In this document: positions 1-9,202 of the stretch, in pieces
Numbering within the stretch: position 1 is the first letter of the stretch
How the letters are laid out: every line of letters starts with the position of its first letter
NCBI GenBank assembly: GCA_900546325.1
Contig: URCR01000001.1
Span: forward strand, 124,001 to 188,000
DNA length: 64,000 nucleotides
DNA from: an uncultured Lachnospiraceae bacterium
GTDB taxonomy: Bacteria; Bacillota; Clostridia; Lachnospirales; Lachnospiraceae
Direction: 5' to 3'
Translations under genes and position numbers: made by a program
Notes under the pieces: generated by a model
What the model was told of the DNA's origin: nothing
Seen by the model: the letters and a program-made list of their open reading frames with translations, nothing else
Databases searched by the model: none

Positions 1-118
1 TGTCTTTCTTACTTCCATCTGACACTGTCTCTTCTTTTTCCGTTCCACCATTCCCGCATGCCACTAAACTCAGGCACATTGTTGCAGCTATCAAAATACT
101 TACCACTTTTCTTTTCAT
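1..118 (-). CDS. lipoprotein, N-terminal fragment (likely transporter substrate-binding protein)
   Basis: Only the first 39 codons are in the window; the gene runs off the left edge. Translation begins MKRKVVSILIAATMCLSLVACG, a classical lipoprotein signal peptide: basic N-region, hydrophobic core and lipobox LVAC, followed by a polar Gly/Glu/Lys/Ser-rich linker. A strong AGGAGGAAGC ribosome site lies 2-11 bases upstream of the ATG at 118. This layout (lipobox plus acidic-polar linker) is typical of ABC sugar-transporter binding proteins in Clostridia, but the ligand-binding domain is outside the window, so the function is inferred only from the leader. The upstream region carries palindromes that could be LacI-family operators, which would fit a sugar-uptake gene. 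Confidence 0.7.
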   Translation of the reverse strand, partial: MKRKVVSILIAATMCLSLVACGNGGTEKEETVSDGSKKD

Positions 119-155
119 CTGCTTCCTCCTTGCAAAACCCTTTTAATTCATTAGT

Positions 156-199
156 AAAACGTTTTTCTAAACTGTAAAAAAAAATAAATCGATTTATTT
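156..199. promoter_or_regulatory. palindromic operator-like sites upstream of the lipoprotein gene
   Basis: Two perfect palindromes lie upstream of the lipoprotein start: AAAACGTTTT at 156-165 and AAATAAATCGATTTATTT at 182-199. A second AAAACGTTTT occurs at 372-381. Both types have the central CG dyad common in LacI/CcpA-family operators. Binding by such a regulator is inference; no regulator gene is visible nearby. The rest of 119-443 is AT-rich with no convincing gene. Confidence 0.4.
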
Positions 200-443
200 A
201 GTTCTTATAACTGATGATAAATCAACTCCAAAAGATTGTCAATGTGTATAATATAACGATTTACTTTCTATATTTTTATTCAATTTATATAATACATTTC
301 TTTTCTCTAACTATTTTCCACAAATTCCTTTGTTTGTTTTTAGATATATTTACTGTATATCTTTTGTTATTAAAACGTTTTTCTTATTATTCTGAATCGA
401 ACTTCTTATTGCCCACCACTCTCTCCCATGTTATAATTTCCTC

Positions 444-1580
444 ATAGAATTCCTCTGTGTAAAGGAGGAACTTCCCATGAAAAAAACTTTACAAGATCTT
501 ACGATCAAAGACAATTTTATGTTTGGCGCTGTAATGACTGATCCGGAAAATTGCAAAGGCTTACTGGAATTACTGCTTCACAAAAAGCTGGGCAAAATCA
601 TCGTAAGTACCGAAAAAAGTATGATCTACCACCCAGAGTACAAAGGTGTCCGTCTTGATGTCTATGCAAAGGATGATGCAAATACCCGGTACAATATCGA
701 AATGCAGGTACTTCGGAAATCTGCCCTCGGCAAGCGCAGTCGTTATTATCACAGTCAGATTGATATGGATCTGTTGCTGAGCGGTTCTGATTACCGCGAA
801 CTCCCTGATACTTATGTCATCTTCATTTGTGATTTTGATCCATTTGGCTTCGGAAAATACTTATATTCTTTCTATACTGCCTGCAGAGAAGAAGGTTCTC
901 TCGACTTCAATGACGGGATTCACACTATTTTTCTAAGTACAGCAGGTAAAAATGGATCAGAAGTTCCGGAAGCACTCGTTTCTTTCCTTAAATTTGTCAA
1001 AGCAGATTTATCGGAAAGCAGCAACGATTTCCATAATGAGTACGTCAGAAAGCTCCAACTATCCATCAGCCAAATTAAAGAAAACAGAGAAATGGAGGAA
1101 CGATTTATGTTGTTGGCAGAATTACTGCAGGAAGAGCATGAAGAAGGAATGCGCAAAGGCATTGAAAAAGGTCGCACGGAAGAACGTACTGAGAATCTCA
1201 AACGACTCACTACTCTTCTCCTTTCGCTTCTACGAAAATTTGATACACTTCCTGATGATCTTCTCCAAAAGATAGAATCGATGGATGATCCTGAACTTGC
1301 CACTCAATGGATCCAGTTTGCCGCCGAGTCTGCATCTCTTTCGGATTTTTTATCAAAGATTGAATGATTTTTTTAATTCCGTCTCAGAAGAACAAACATA
1401 AGAAAAAGGGCATATCGGCACCACTGCTTCTGTCTGATTGTTCCATGAACAACTCAGAACATGCATCGTGATCCCGATATGCCTCATCGAAATTTCACTT
1501 CAAATTTTCAAACGAATTTTATTCGATTATTTCATCTGATTTCACAACTATTTTACAATTTTATTACAGAGGAATTCTAT
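444..1580 (+). mobile_element. candidate mobile unit: Rpn nuclease gene between 15-bp inverted repeats
   Basis: ATAGAATTCCTCTGT at 444-458 is repeated exactly in inverted orientation at 1566-1580. Between them lie one Rpn-family gene (477-1367) and a 3' hairpin (GGCATATCGG at 1409-1418 with CCGATATGCC at 1474-1483). A second unit with the same ends and the same kind of gene lies at 33650-34684. The repeated architecture suggests a roughly 1.1-kb element. No clear target duplication is visible, and the left repeat sits just upstream of the ribosome site, so a conserved leader is an alternative for that end but does not explain the right end. Confidence 0.5.
477..1367 (+). CDS. Rpn family recombination-promoting nuclease / putative transposase (PDDEXK)
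   Basis: A 296-residue protein of the PD-(D/E)XK nuclease family called Rpn or PDDEXK transposase (PF12784 type). The N-terminal block LTIKDNFMFGAVM and the block YKGVRLDVYAKD...YNIEMQ contain the nuclease core: the Asp of LDVYA and the ExQ of IEMQ. The C-terminal third (from about residue 205) is charged and helical, with the EEG-rich stretch usual in this family. Family members cleave DNA and promote RecA-independent recombination; a role in self-mobility is not established. The start follows AAAGGAGGAA at good spacing. A diverged paralogue on the minus strand at 33781-34653 shares most motifs, and both genes are framed by the same 15-bp inverted repeat. Confidence 0.88.
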   Translation: MKKTLQDLTIKDNFMFGAVMTDPENCKGLLELLLHKKLGKIIVSTEKSMIYHPEYKGVRLDVYAKDDANTRYNIEMQVLRKSALGKRSRYYHSQIDMDLLLSGSDYRELPDTYVIFICDFDPFGFGKYLYSFYTACREEGSLDFNDGIHTIFLSTAGKNGSEVPEALVSFLKFVKADLSESSNDFHNEYVRKLQLSISQIKENREMEERFMLLAELLQEEHEEGMRKGIEKGRTEERTENLKRLTTLLLSLLRKFDTLPDDLLQKIESMDDPELATQWIQFAAESASLSDFLSKIE

Positions 1581-1674
1581 TTCACTTACTATTGAGAACT
1601 CTTTCCTATTGATCTCTTTTTTGTTGTACTTTGTATTTTTCCCTCTTATCAGACATTATCTTCGATGTCCGCTC

Positions 1675-1908
1675 TTATTCCAGCCCCAGAATCTCCGCAA
1701 GAACGTCGACGATGATCTCATTCGTGCAAGATTTTACATAACCGAGCAAATGCAAAGAGATTTCATCCTGCTTCTGTGCCTCGGTCAGTTTTTCATCATG
1801 TTTCGTCTGGTCGATCATCTGGATCAGCTGCGGTGTCAGGTCTTCATAAATCTCTATTGTTTTGTCTGTCACCAGTTTTCTCAGTGCTTCTTTTGTTGTA
1901 GGTACCAT
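1675..1908 (-). CDS. small hypothetical protein downstream of smpB
   Basis: A 77-residue protein starting MVPTTKEALRKLVTDKT, preceded by an AGGAGG site 10 bases upstream of the ATG at 1908, which decides the start over an upstream in-frame Met. It is predicted mostly helical and acidic with a hydrophobic C-terminal helix (EIIVDVLAEILGLE); no signal peptide or known motif is seen. It follows smpB by 19 bases on the same strand and is probably the last gene of the rnr-smpB transcript. I do not recognise the family. Confidence 0.6.
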   Translation of the reverse strand: MVPTTKEALRKLVTDKTIEIYEDLTPQLIQMIDQTKHDEKLTEAQKQDEISLHLLGYVKSCTNEIIVDVLAEILGLE

Positions 1909-1927
1909 AATCCTTCTTCCTCCTGAT

Positions 1928-2395
1928 CTATCCGAGATTCCGGATCTTGAAATCTCTCTGTGCCTCTCTCTGCTGGTCTTTCTTTGCGATGTCATTTCGC
2001 TTGTCATAGAGCTTCTTTCCTCGTGCAAGACCGATCTCTACTTTTACCAGGCTTCCTTTGAAATATACTTTGAGCGGCACGATCGCCATTCCTTTTTCTT
2101 TTGTCTTTCCGAGCATTTTGTTGATCTCTGCCTTATGTAACAGCAGCTTTCTCGGGCGGAGCGGGTCTTTGTTGAAGATATTTCCCTTCTCATATGGACT
2201 GATATGCATTCCATAGATGAAGACTTCTCCGTTTTCCACCCGGATAAACGATTCTTTGACACTGCACTTTCCCATACGGAGGGATTTTACCTCCGTACCG
2301 TGCAGCGCGATTCCAGCCTCGTAAGTGTCTAAGATAAAATAATCGTGGTATGCCTTTTTATTGTTGGCAATCAGTTTCGTCGATGTTTTCGCCAT
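1928..2395 (-). CDS. smpB: SsrA-binding protein SmpB
   Basis: This 155-residue protein binds tmRNA and delivers it to stalled ribosomes for trans-translation. The sequence is typical from end to end: NNKKAYHDYFILDTYEAGI, ALHGTEVKSLRMG, the IYGMHISPYEKGN block and the basic C-terminal tail (RGKKLYDKR...QREAQRDFK) that reaches the decoding centre. Length is normal. Its start lies inside the end of rnr (38-base overlap), the usual rnr-smpB coupling in Firmicutes. The tmRNA gene itself is not found next to it. Confidence 0.97.
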   Translation of the reverse strand: MAKTSTKLIANNKKAYHDYFILDTYEAGIALHGTEVKSLRMGKCSVKESFIRVENGEVFIYGMHISPYEKGNIFNKDPLRPRKLLLHKAEINKMLGKTKEKGMAIVPLKVYFKGSLVKVEIGLARGKKLYDKRNDIAKKDQQREAQRDFKIRNLG

Positions 2396-4529
2396 CTTCC
2401 TCGTCCCCCTTATTTACCAGTTCAAAATCTATTGTACGCTGCAGGCGGTCTGTGTCAAGTACCCTGACATAGACTTTCTGTCCGAGTTTATAGGATCTGC
2501 GTGTATGCTCTCCGATCATCTCAAAGCGATCCTCATAGTAATCGTAATGGTCATCATGCATATTTGTAACATGGATCAACCCTTCCACTGTATTTTCCAG
2601 TTCCACATACATTCCCCATTTTGTGATACTTGAAATGACGCCGGCAAATACCTCGCCGATATGCTGTTCCATATATTCCGCCTTCTTTAATCGGATCGTC
2701 TCACGCTCCGCCTCCTCTGCCCTTCGCTCCATCTGGCTTGCATGCTTTGTCACTTCCGGTAAAATGGATTCATAATGTTCGATACGGTTTTCATTCATTC
2801 TGCCGCGCAGTGTCTCTTTGATGATCCGATGGATCTGGAGATCCGGGTATCTTCGGATCGGCGACGTGAAGTGGCAGTAATACTGTGCTGCGAGACCGAA
2901 ATGTCCTGTATTTTCCGGCGTGTATTTTGCCTGTTTCATCGAGCGCAATGCCAGCCTGCTGATAAAATCTCCTTCCGGTGTGCCGTCTACCTTGGCAAGC
3001 AGCTTTTGGATTTCCTTCGGTCTTACCTCTTTGTTTGCCACATGCATCGAATGCCCGAAATTATTGATAAACGTACATAATTTCTGGATTTTCTCCTCAT
3101 CCGGCACGTCGTGCGTCCGGTAGACAAACGGAATTTCCTGCCAGAAATAATCCTCCGCCACCGTTTCATTGGCAAGCAGCATAAAGTCTTCGATGATCTT
3201 CGTCGCCGTATTCCGGTCATATGGCTTGATCTCTGTCGGCGTACCGTCTTCCTTCAGGATGATTTTACTTTCCGGAAAATCAAAATCGATCGAGCCTCTG
3301 CGGTGTCGTCTGTCCCTTAAAATCTTTGCAAGCTCCGCCATCAGTTCAAACATCGGCACAAACTCTTTGTACGTTTCCATCTCTTCCGGATCTCTGTCTT
3401 CCAGTATTTTTTTGACACTTGTGTAACTCATGCGCTGGTCAATATGGACGACTGTCTCTGCGATTTTATGGTCGATCACCTCTCCTTTTGGATTAACCGT
3501 CATGATACAGCTCAGAGCCAGTCTGTCTTCCCCCGCATTCAGCGAGCAGATTCCATTTGACAGTGCGTGTGGCAGCATCGGGATGACGCGGTCCACCAGG
3601 TACACACTTGTACCACGCTCATATGCCTCCCGGTCAAGTGCACTGCGCTCCTGCACATAGTTTGTCACATCTGCAATATGCACACCGAGCAGATAGTTTT
3701 CTCCCTCTTTGGAAATGGAGATGGCATCGTCCAGATCTTTCGCGTCTTCTCCGTCGATCGTTACCATTTTCCAGGAGCGGATGTCCATGCGCCCTGCCAT
3801 ATCTGCGCCCGTGACGTCCTTTGCCACCCGCTCTGCCTGATTTAACACCTTCTCCGGAAATTCTACCGGAAGATCATACCCTTTCACGATCGACATGATG
3901 TCCGTTCCCGGATCATTGACATGCCCGATGATCTCAACGACCTTTCCTTCCGGCTTCTTGCCGTCTTTTCCGTAAGAAGTCAGTTCTACAACAACCTTGT
4001 GCCCGGTCACTGCCCCTTTTGAGCGCTCCAGCGGCACAAAAATATCTTTGACAAACCGGTCATTATCCGGGATCACAAACCCAAAGTTTTTATTTTTCTG
4101 GAAATATCCGACCAGCTTTACCGTTCCGTGGGAGAGGATCCTCACAATCTTTCCTTCTCTTCGCTTCCCTTCGGGCGCTTTTGTTACGACAACCTCCACC
4201 TGATCCATGTGAAATGCCCCGTTTGCATCGTCCTCTGAGATAAAGATATCATCGGCTTGTCCTTCTACCGTGACAAATCCAAATCCTCTCGCATGTGCCT
4301 GATAGGTTCCGACAAGCTGCTTTGCGGTACCTTTGACATATTTTCCCTTCTGCGTGACAGAAACTTTTCCATCCGCCACAAGAGCATCCATCACTTTCTT
4401 CAATTCCTTCCGCTGATCTTTTGGCACCTGAAGAAGAATTGCCAGTTCTTTCAGCTTCATCGGCACATAAAAATCATCGCAGATAAAATCATATATAATC
4501 TTTTTTCGTTTCTCAAATGTCTGTTCCAA
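2358..4529 (-). CDS. rnr: ribonuclease R
   Basis: A processive 3'-5' exoribonuclease for structured RNA, also linked to trans-translation decay. Domain order is visible: an N-terminal winged-helix part (YVPMKLKELAILLQV), two cold-shock-like RNA-binding domains, the catalytic RNB domain with the acidic signature DGEDAKDLDDAIS, and a C-terminal S1 domain (VFAGVISSITKWGMYVELE) followed by an acidic tail. Length of about 723 residues is normal. The GTG at 4538 overlaps the AAGGAG site, so I prefer the TTG at 4529, which has an 8-base spacing. It overlaps smpB by 38 bases and is separated from secG by a terminator. Confidence 0.95.
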   Translation of the reverse strand: MEQTFEKRKKIIYDFICDDFYVPMKLKELAILLQVPKDQRKELKKVMDALVADGKVSVTQKGKYVKGTAKQLVGTYQAHARGFGFVTVEGQADDIFISEDDANGAFHMDQVEVVVTKAPEGKRREGKIVRILSHGTVKLVGYFQKNKNFGFVIPDNDRFVKDIFVPLERSKGAVTGHKVVVELTSYGKDGKKPEGKVVEIIGHVNDPGTDIMSIVKGYDLPVEFPEKVLNQAERVAKDVTGADMAGRMDIRSWKMVTIDGEDAKDLDDAISISKEGENYLLGVHIADVTNYVQERSALDREAYERGTSVYLVDRVIPMLPHALSNGICSLNAGEDRLALSCIMTVNPKGEVIDHKIAETVVHIDQRMSYTSVKKILEDRDPEEMETYKEFVPMFELMAELAKILRDRRHRRGSIDFDFPESKIILKEDGTPTEIKPYDRNTATKIIEDFMLLANETVAEDYFWQEIPFVYRTHDVPDEEKIQKLCTFINNFGHSMHVANKEVRPKEIQKLLAKVDGTPEGDFISRLALRSMKQAKYTPENTGHFGLAAQYYCHFTSPIRRYPDLQIHRIIKETLRGRMNENRIEHYESILPEVTKHASQMERRAEEAERETIRLKKAEYMEQHIGEVFAGVISSITKWGMYVELENTVEGLIHVTNMHDDHYDYYEDRFEMIGEHTRRSYKLGQKVYVRVLDTDRLQRTIDFELVNKGDEEDGENIDETDCQQ

Positions 4530-4597
4530 TTTTTTCACTCCTTTTCTCTATCGCATTTTTTCTGCAAGGTTGCCTGAATTTCCCCGAAAATCGAAAA

Positions 4598-4629
4598 AGA
4601 ACATACCCATCTGAAAACAGGTATGTTCT
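4598..4629 (-). terminator. intrinsic terminator after secG
   Basis: A perfect 10-bp stem, AGAACATACC at 4598-4607 with GGTATGTTCT at 4620-4629, is followed by a T-run when read on the minus strand (A-run at 4594-4598). It lies between secG and rnr, so rnr is expected to be transcribed mainly from its own promoter or by read-through. Confidence 0.8.
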
Positions 4630-4779
4630 ACATTTACAAATTTTTTCCAAACTGTCTGTTTCTGATTTTTCCGACAGCTTCTTCGGCAGACTTTTTGGCT
4701 GCTTCCCAGTCACTCTTCCTCAATGTCAATGCACTGTATCACTCACATTCCGCCAAACAGCGCTGACGGAAACAATGCA

Positions 4780-5022
4780 CTAATTAAATACTCCGAGATT
4801 TAAAACTGCTGCCAGTATCATAAATAAACATGCTAAGAACTTTGTAGATTTGACAAGTGCACCTTCCATAGAACGTCCCTTGTTCTGTCCCCAGTATGTC
4901 TCCGCCGCACCTGCGATCGAGCCAAGCCCTGCGGACTTTCCTTCCTGAAGAAGTACAATGATTGTCAATGCGATACCGTCTATTACAAATAAAATAGTTA
5001 ATACAATTTTCAAAATTTCCAT
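4780..5022 (-). CDS. secG: preprotein translocase subunit SecG
   Basis: An 80-residue inner-membrane protein of the SecYEG channel. It has two membrane segments (ILKIVLTILFVIDGIALTII and FLACLFMILAAVLNLGVF) joined by the conserved loop VLLQEGKSAGLGSIAGAAETYWG, the SecG hallmark. The ATG at 5022 is chosen because GGGAGGTG lies just upstream; a longer in-frame reading has no ribosome site. The gene lies between eno and rnr, a common order in Clostridia. Confidence 0.95.
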   Translation of the reverse strand: MEILKIVLTILFVIDGIALTIIVLLQEGKSAGLGSIAGAAETYWGQNKGRSMEGALVKSTKFLACLFMILAAVLNLGVFN

Positions 5023-5102
5023 TTTTACACCTCCCGTGGATAAACAACGTTCATTATACCACAAGAGAGAACCGGTTGCAAGTTCAACTCCATAACTTTA
5101 GA

Positions 5103-5151
5103 AGAAGTTTCCAATTTTTCAGGATTTCAGGAAATTTTTCGGGAAACTTCT
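5103..5151 (-). terminator. hairpin after eno
   Basis: AGAAGTTTCC at 5103-5112 pairs with GGAAACTTCT at 5142-5151 in the 142-base gap between eno and secG. Only a short T-containing stretch follows on the minus strand, so it may be a weak terminator or a processing site. Confidence 0.45.
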
Positions 5152-5164
5152 CATCTATTTCTTC

Positions 5165-6487
5165 CTATTCTTCCGGTTCTGCGAGAAATGAAAATGGATT
5201 TTGGTACTCTGCCACATCTCCCAGCGATTCTTCGATCCGCAACAGCTGATTGTATTTTGCCACGCGCTCTGATCTGCACGGTGCTCCTGTCTTAATCTGT
5301 CCGGCATTCAGGGCGACAGCGAGATCTGCGATCGTGCAGTCTTCGGTCTCTCCCGAACGGTGGGAAACGATGGCATGATACCCGGCATTTTGTGCAAGTT
5401 TTACCGCATCCATGGCTTCTGTGAGTGTACCGATCTGATTGACTTTGACAAGAATCGCGTTGGCAACATCCTTATCGATTCCTTTCTTTAATCTTTTTAC
5501 ATTGGTTACAAACAGATCATCTCCCACAAGCTGCATATCCTGCCCAAGTCTTGTGGTGAGCAGCTCCCATCCTTCCCAGTCTTCTTCATCCAATGGATCT
5601 TCGATGGATACGATTGGATAGTCGGTCGCCAGTTCCTCATAATAATCGATCATCTCTTCCGGGGACCTGGCGATTTTCTGACAGTTCATTTTCCCTTCTC
5701 CCGGAAAATAATATTTCTTCGTATCTTTGTCATACAGCTCACTGGCTGCCGCATCAAGCGCGATCACGATATCTCTCTTCAGACGGTATCCGGCGCGCTC
5801 CACTGCCTTTGCGATCAGTTTTAATGCCTCTTTTGCATTTGGCAGATCCGGTGCAAATCCTCCCTCATCTCCGACTCCGGTTGCCAGCTGCTCTTCCTTC
5901 AACAATTTTTTCAGTTCATGGTAAATTTCCACACACATGCTAAGTCCTTCCCGAAAACAGCATGCCCCCACAGGCATGATCATAAATTCCTGGATGTCTA
6001 ACGTATTGTCCGCGTGTGCTCCTCCGTTTAAAATATTCATCATCGGAACCGGCATCTTTTTTGCATTTGTTCCTCCCAGATAGGAATACAGGGGAATCTG
6101 AAGCGATGCTGCCGCTGCCTTTGCCGCTGCCAGTGACACACCTAAGATCGCATTGGCCCCAAGCCCGCTCTTATTTTCTGTCCGGTCCAATTCCGTTAGA
6201 AGCTGATCGATCTTCGCCTGCTCAAACACATTTACCCCGATCAGATTTTCAGCAATCTTCTCATTGACATTTGCCACTGCCTGCTGTACACCCAGACCAT
6301 TGTACCGCTTCCCCCCATCGCGTAATTCAACAGCCTCATATTTTCCTGTCGAGGCACCGGAAGGGACTGCAGCTCTCCCGATATATGCTTCTCCGGCAAG
6401 TACCTCTACTTCCACGGTTGGATTTCCTCTTGAATCTATAATTTCTCTGGCGTAAATGTCCGTAATCGGCAAACATTTATACATCAT
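5165..6487 (-). CDS. eno: enolase
   Basis: A glycolytic enzyme converting 2-phosphoglycerate to phosphoenolpyruvate in the cytoplasm. Signatures are intact: N-terminal AREIIDSRGNPTVEVEV, the SGASTGKYEAVELRDG loop, the metal ligand region VSIEDP, the catalytic-lysine region, and the C-terminal SHRSGETED loop. Length (440 residues) is normal. Of three possible starts, the ATG at 6487 has the best distance (9 bases) from GGAG; the GTG at 6493 is too close. It is divergent from the YitT-type gene across a 120-base gap. Confidence 0.97.
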   Translation of the reverse strand: MMYKCLPITDIYAREIIDSRGNPTVEVEVLAGEAYIGRAAVPSGASTGKYEAVELRDGGKRYNGLGVQQAVANVNEKIAENLIGVNVFEQAKIDQLLTELDRTENKSGLGANAILGVSLAAAKAAAASLQIPLYSYLGGTNAKKMPVPMMNILNGGAHADNTLDIQEFMIMPVGACCFREGLSMCVEIYHELKKLLKEEQLATGVGDEGGFAPDLPNAKEALKLIAKAVERAGYRLKRDIVIALDAAASELYDKDTKKYYFPGEGKMNCQKIARSPEEMIDYYEELATDYPIVSIEDPLDEEDWEGWELLTTRLGQDMQLVGDDLFVTNVKRLKKGIDKDVANAILVKVNQIGTLTEAMDAVKLAQNAGYHAIVSHRSGETEDCTIADLAVALNAGQIKTGAPCRSERVAKYNQLLRIEESLGDVAEYQNPFSFLAEPEE

Positions 6488-6615
6488 ATTCACTATCTCC
6501 TCTCAGATTTTATTATTGCCGGAACAATTCCTTTCTATCCGTTGACTTTTCATTTCCCCCGCGGTACAATTCATATAGATTATTAATTTTTTATAAAATA
6601 CTGAGGTCTGCACAA

Positions 6616-7467
6616 ATGAATACAAAATCAAAATGGAAATCTTTTTTACTATTAACCGGAAGCATCCTGATCATGGCAGTTGGAATCTATTTCTTTAAAT
6701 TTGCCAACAATTTTACCTTTGGTGGAATTACCGGTCTTGCCGTTTTAGTTGCCAAGACAGGCGTCATGTCAGCCAGTGACTTTACCTTTCTGACAAACAT
6801 GCTTCTCCTCCTCCTCGGGTTCATTGTCCTTGGGAAAAAATTCGGACTGAAGACCGCTTACTGCAGCACACTTCTCTCCGTCACCCTCTCCCTTTTAGAA
6901 CGGATTTACCCGATGAGCCATCCACTGACAGACCAGCCGATGCTCGAGTTGACCTTTGCGATCGCACTGCCGGCATTTGGCTCCGCGATTCTGTTCAACA
7001 TCGGGGCTTCCAGCGGTGGTACGGATATTATTGCAGCGATTTTGAAGAAATACTCGGATTTCAACATCGGAAGAGCCCTTCTGCTCACCGATCTTGTGAT
7101 CACAATCGCAGGATGTTTCGTCTTCGACATTGAGACCGGACTCTATTCTTTCCTTGGTCTTGCCGTCCGCTCACTGATGATCGACAACGTCATTGAAAGT
7201 TTCAACCTTTGCAAATATTTCAATGTTGTCTGCGACAATCCAAAGCCGATCTGTGATTTTATCATGCATGAACTCCATCGGAGCGCCACAACCTGTGAGG
7301 CGAAGGGGGCTTTCTCCGGCGAGCCGAAGAGCCTTGTCTTCACGGTGCTAAACCGTCATCAGGCAATCCGCCTCCGAAACTATATCAAAGAAGTGGAGCC
7401 GACTGCATTTATTCTGATTTCCAACACGAGTGAGATCATCGGAAAAGGATTTCACAATACCATTTAA
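6616..7467 (+). CDS. YitT family membrane protein (DUF161 + DUF2179)
   Basis: A 283-residue integral membrane protein. The first 200 residues carry five or so hydrophobic segments with the YitT signature (FKFANNFTFGGITGLAVL, NIGASSGGTDIIA), and the last 80 residues form the soluble DUF2179 domain ending EPTAFILISNTSEIIGKGF. Molecular function is not established for most members; a transport role is usually assumed. It is monocistronic, ending in a strong terminator 15 bases after the stop. Confidence 0.9.
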   Translation: MNTKSKWKSFLLLTGSILIMAVGIYFFKFANNFTFGGITGLAVLVAKTGVMSASDFTFLTNMLLLLLGFIVLGKKFGLKTAYCSTLLSVTLSLLERIYPMSHPLTDQPMLELTFAIALPAFGSAILFNIGASSGGTDIIAAILKKYSDFNIGRALLLTDLVITIAGCFVFDIETGLYSFLGLAVRSLMIDNVIESFNLCKYFNVVCDNPKPICDFIMHELHRSATTCEAKGAFSGEPKSLVFTVLNRHQAIRLRNYIKEVEPTAFILISNTSEIIGKGFHNTI

Positions 7468-7481
7468 TTTTGCCACATCTT

Positions 7482-7519
7482 CCCGGCAGCATCGTATTTG
7501 ATGCTGCCGGGATTTTTTT
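7482..7519 (+). terminator. intrinsic terminator after the YitT gene
   Basis: CCCGGCAGCATC at 7482-7493 pairs perfectly with GATGCTGCCGGG at 7500-7511 over a 6-base loop, followed by seven T. Canonical Rho-independent terminator. Confidence 0.92.
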
Positions 7520-7702
7520 CTCCCCCTTCCTTTCTGTCAAGTAATTTCATACTTTTTTATATTTTTTTCATTTTTATAAAGAAAAATCTTGTTTTTTCTC
7601 ACATCTGGTGGCATAATGGTTTCTAATATACTGTTTTAGACATTAATGTTATATCACTCTAAAGCAGAAAACTATTGAATTTAATTAGAGGAGGAGATTG
7701 TT

Positions 7703-9058
7703 ATGGACAAGAAGCGTGGATCATTTTCAAGTAAAATGGGCTTTGTGCTTGCTGCTGCCGGTTCCGCAGTAGGACTTGGAAATCTTTGGAGATTTCCGTA
7801 TCTGGCAGCAAAATATGGTGGGGGAATTTTTTTGCTTGTATATTTAATACTGGCTGTCACATTTGGTTTCACTCTTATGCTTACAGAGATTGCGATCGGG
7901 CGAAAAACCGGCGTCAGCGCCATCGGTGCTTTTCAAAAGTTGGATAAACGCTTTGGTTTTGTAGGGATCCTGGCCTGTATCGTTCCTTTCATCATCACCC
8001 CTTACTACTGTGTCATTGGCGGATGGGTAATTAAATATCTGGTTACATTCCTGACCGGTCAGGTAAGCGATGCTGCAGGAGACGAATTTTTTACCGGATT
8101 TATCAGTGAGTCTGTCTCTCCTGTGATCTGGTTTTCCGTTTTCATCCTGCTGACTTCTGTCATTGTACTGTTTGGAGTCGAAAAAGGAATTGAGAAAGCA
8201 AGCCGCTTTATGATGCCTTTGCTTGTTGCTTTAATTGTAGGTGTTTGTATTTTCTGTATTACCAGACCGGGGGCTTCTGAAGGAGTGAAATATTACCTGC
8301 TTCCTGATTTTTCCAAATTTTCTGCTACAACTGTACTGGCTGCTATGGGGCAGTTATTCTACTCCATGTCACTTGCCATGGGGATCATGATTACATACGG
8401 TTCCTATATGAAAAAAGACAGCCATTTGGAAGCTTCCGTGCGTCAGATTGAACTTTTTGATACGGCAATCGCTTTCCTTGCAGGTCTTCTTATCGTTCCG
8501 TCTGTATTTGTTTTTTCCGGCGGAGATGAAGCTGCGCTCAGCAAAGGACCATCTCTGATGTTTATCACGCTTCCGAAAGTCTTTAACGACATGACACTGG
8601 GCGGAGTGATCGGTGCTGTATTTTTCTTATTGGTGCTGTTTGCCGCGCTCACATCCTCCATCTCTCTTATGGAGACAAATGTTTCCATTCTCCGGGATAA
8701 ATTAGGATGGAACCGCAGAAAATCAACACTGATCGTTACTGTCTATGTCTTAATCCTCGGATCGATCGTTTCTCTTGGCTTTGGTCCTCTGAGCTTCATC
8801 AAGATCCTTGGACTGGGGCTTTTGGATTTCTTCGATTTCATCAGCAACAGTGTACTGATGCCGATCGTAGCGATCCTGACCTGCATCTGCGTCGGACATT
8901 TTGTCGGAGCGAAAGTCATTTCAGATGAAGTAGAATTAAATGCTCCATTTAAAATGAAGAAATTTTATACCATTATGCTGAAATGGATCGCACCGGTCTT
9001 TTTAGTACTCGTGCTCGTGTTTGCCGTATCAGAGGCAATGGGATGGATCCGTGTTTAA
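7703..9058 (+). CDS. sodium-dependent transporter, NSS/SNF family
   Basis: A 451-residue symporter of the neurotransmitter:sodium symporter family (LeuT fold). TM1 carries the family sodium/substrate motif GSAVGLGNLWRFPY, followed by the GGG-containing TM1/TM2 region and about eleven membrane segments in total, as in many bacterial members. Substrates are usually amino acids or related amines; which one cannot be told here. A GAGGAGGAG ribosome site precedes the ATG, and a terminator follows the gene, so it is its own unit. Confidence 0.92.
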   Translation: MDKKRGSFSSKMGFVLAAAGSAVGLGNLWRFPYLAAKYGGGIFLLVYLILAVTFGFTLMLTEIAIGRKTGVSAIGAFQKLDKRFGFVGILACIVPFIITPYYCVIGGWVIKYLVTFLTGQVSDAAGDEFFTGFISESVSPVIWFSVFILLTSVIVLFGVEKGIEKASRFMMPLLVALIVGVCIFCITRPGASEGVKYYLLPDFSKFSATTVLAAMGQLFYSMSLAMGIMITYGSYMKKDSHLEASVRQIELFDTAIAFLAGLLIVPSVFVFSGGDEAALSKGPSLMFITLPKVFNDMTLGGVIGAVFFLLVLFAALTSSISLMETNVSILRDKLGWNRRKSTLIVTVYVLILGSIVSLGFGPLSFIKILGLGLLDFFDFISNSVLMPIVAILTCICVGHFVGAKVISDEVELNAPFKMKKFYTIMLKWIAPVFLVLVLVFAVSEAMGWIRV

Positions 9059-9098
9059 TTGAAAAATTTCTCTGCCATCCGGCAGGGGAGCATATCGC

Positions 9099-9134
9099 AG
9101 ACAATCATTCTTTTTTGAATGGTTGTCTATTTTT
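9099..9134 (+). terminator. intrinsic terminator after the NSS transporter
   Basis: AGACAATCATTC (9099-9110) pairs with GAATGGTTGTCT (9117-9128) with one wobble and a T-rich loop, followed by ATTTTT. Confidence 0.8.
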
Positions 9135-9202
9135 CTATTTAGCCCCGGCTCTCGAAGTGATATAATATATAGAAGCATTACGATATCCTCAGGAGGTACT
9201 TT

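Noticed and set aside
214..447. 77-codon hydrophobic plus-strand frame before the first Rpn gene
   Set aside because: AT-rich, Phe/Tyr/Ile-heavy low-complexity translation, no ribosome site, and it overlaps regulatory palindromes and the inverted repeat.
1368..1674. tmRNA gene expected near smpB
   Set aside because: No tmRNA-like ends or tag frame found here or in the other gaps near smpB.
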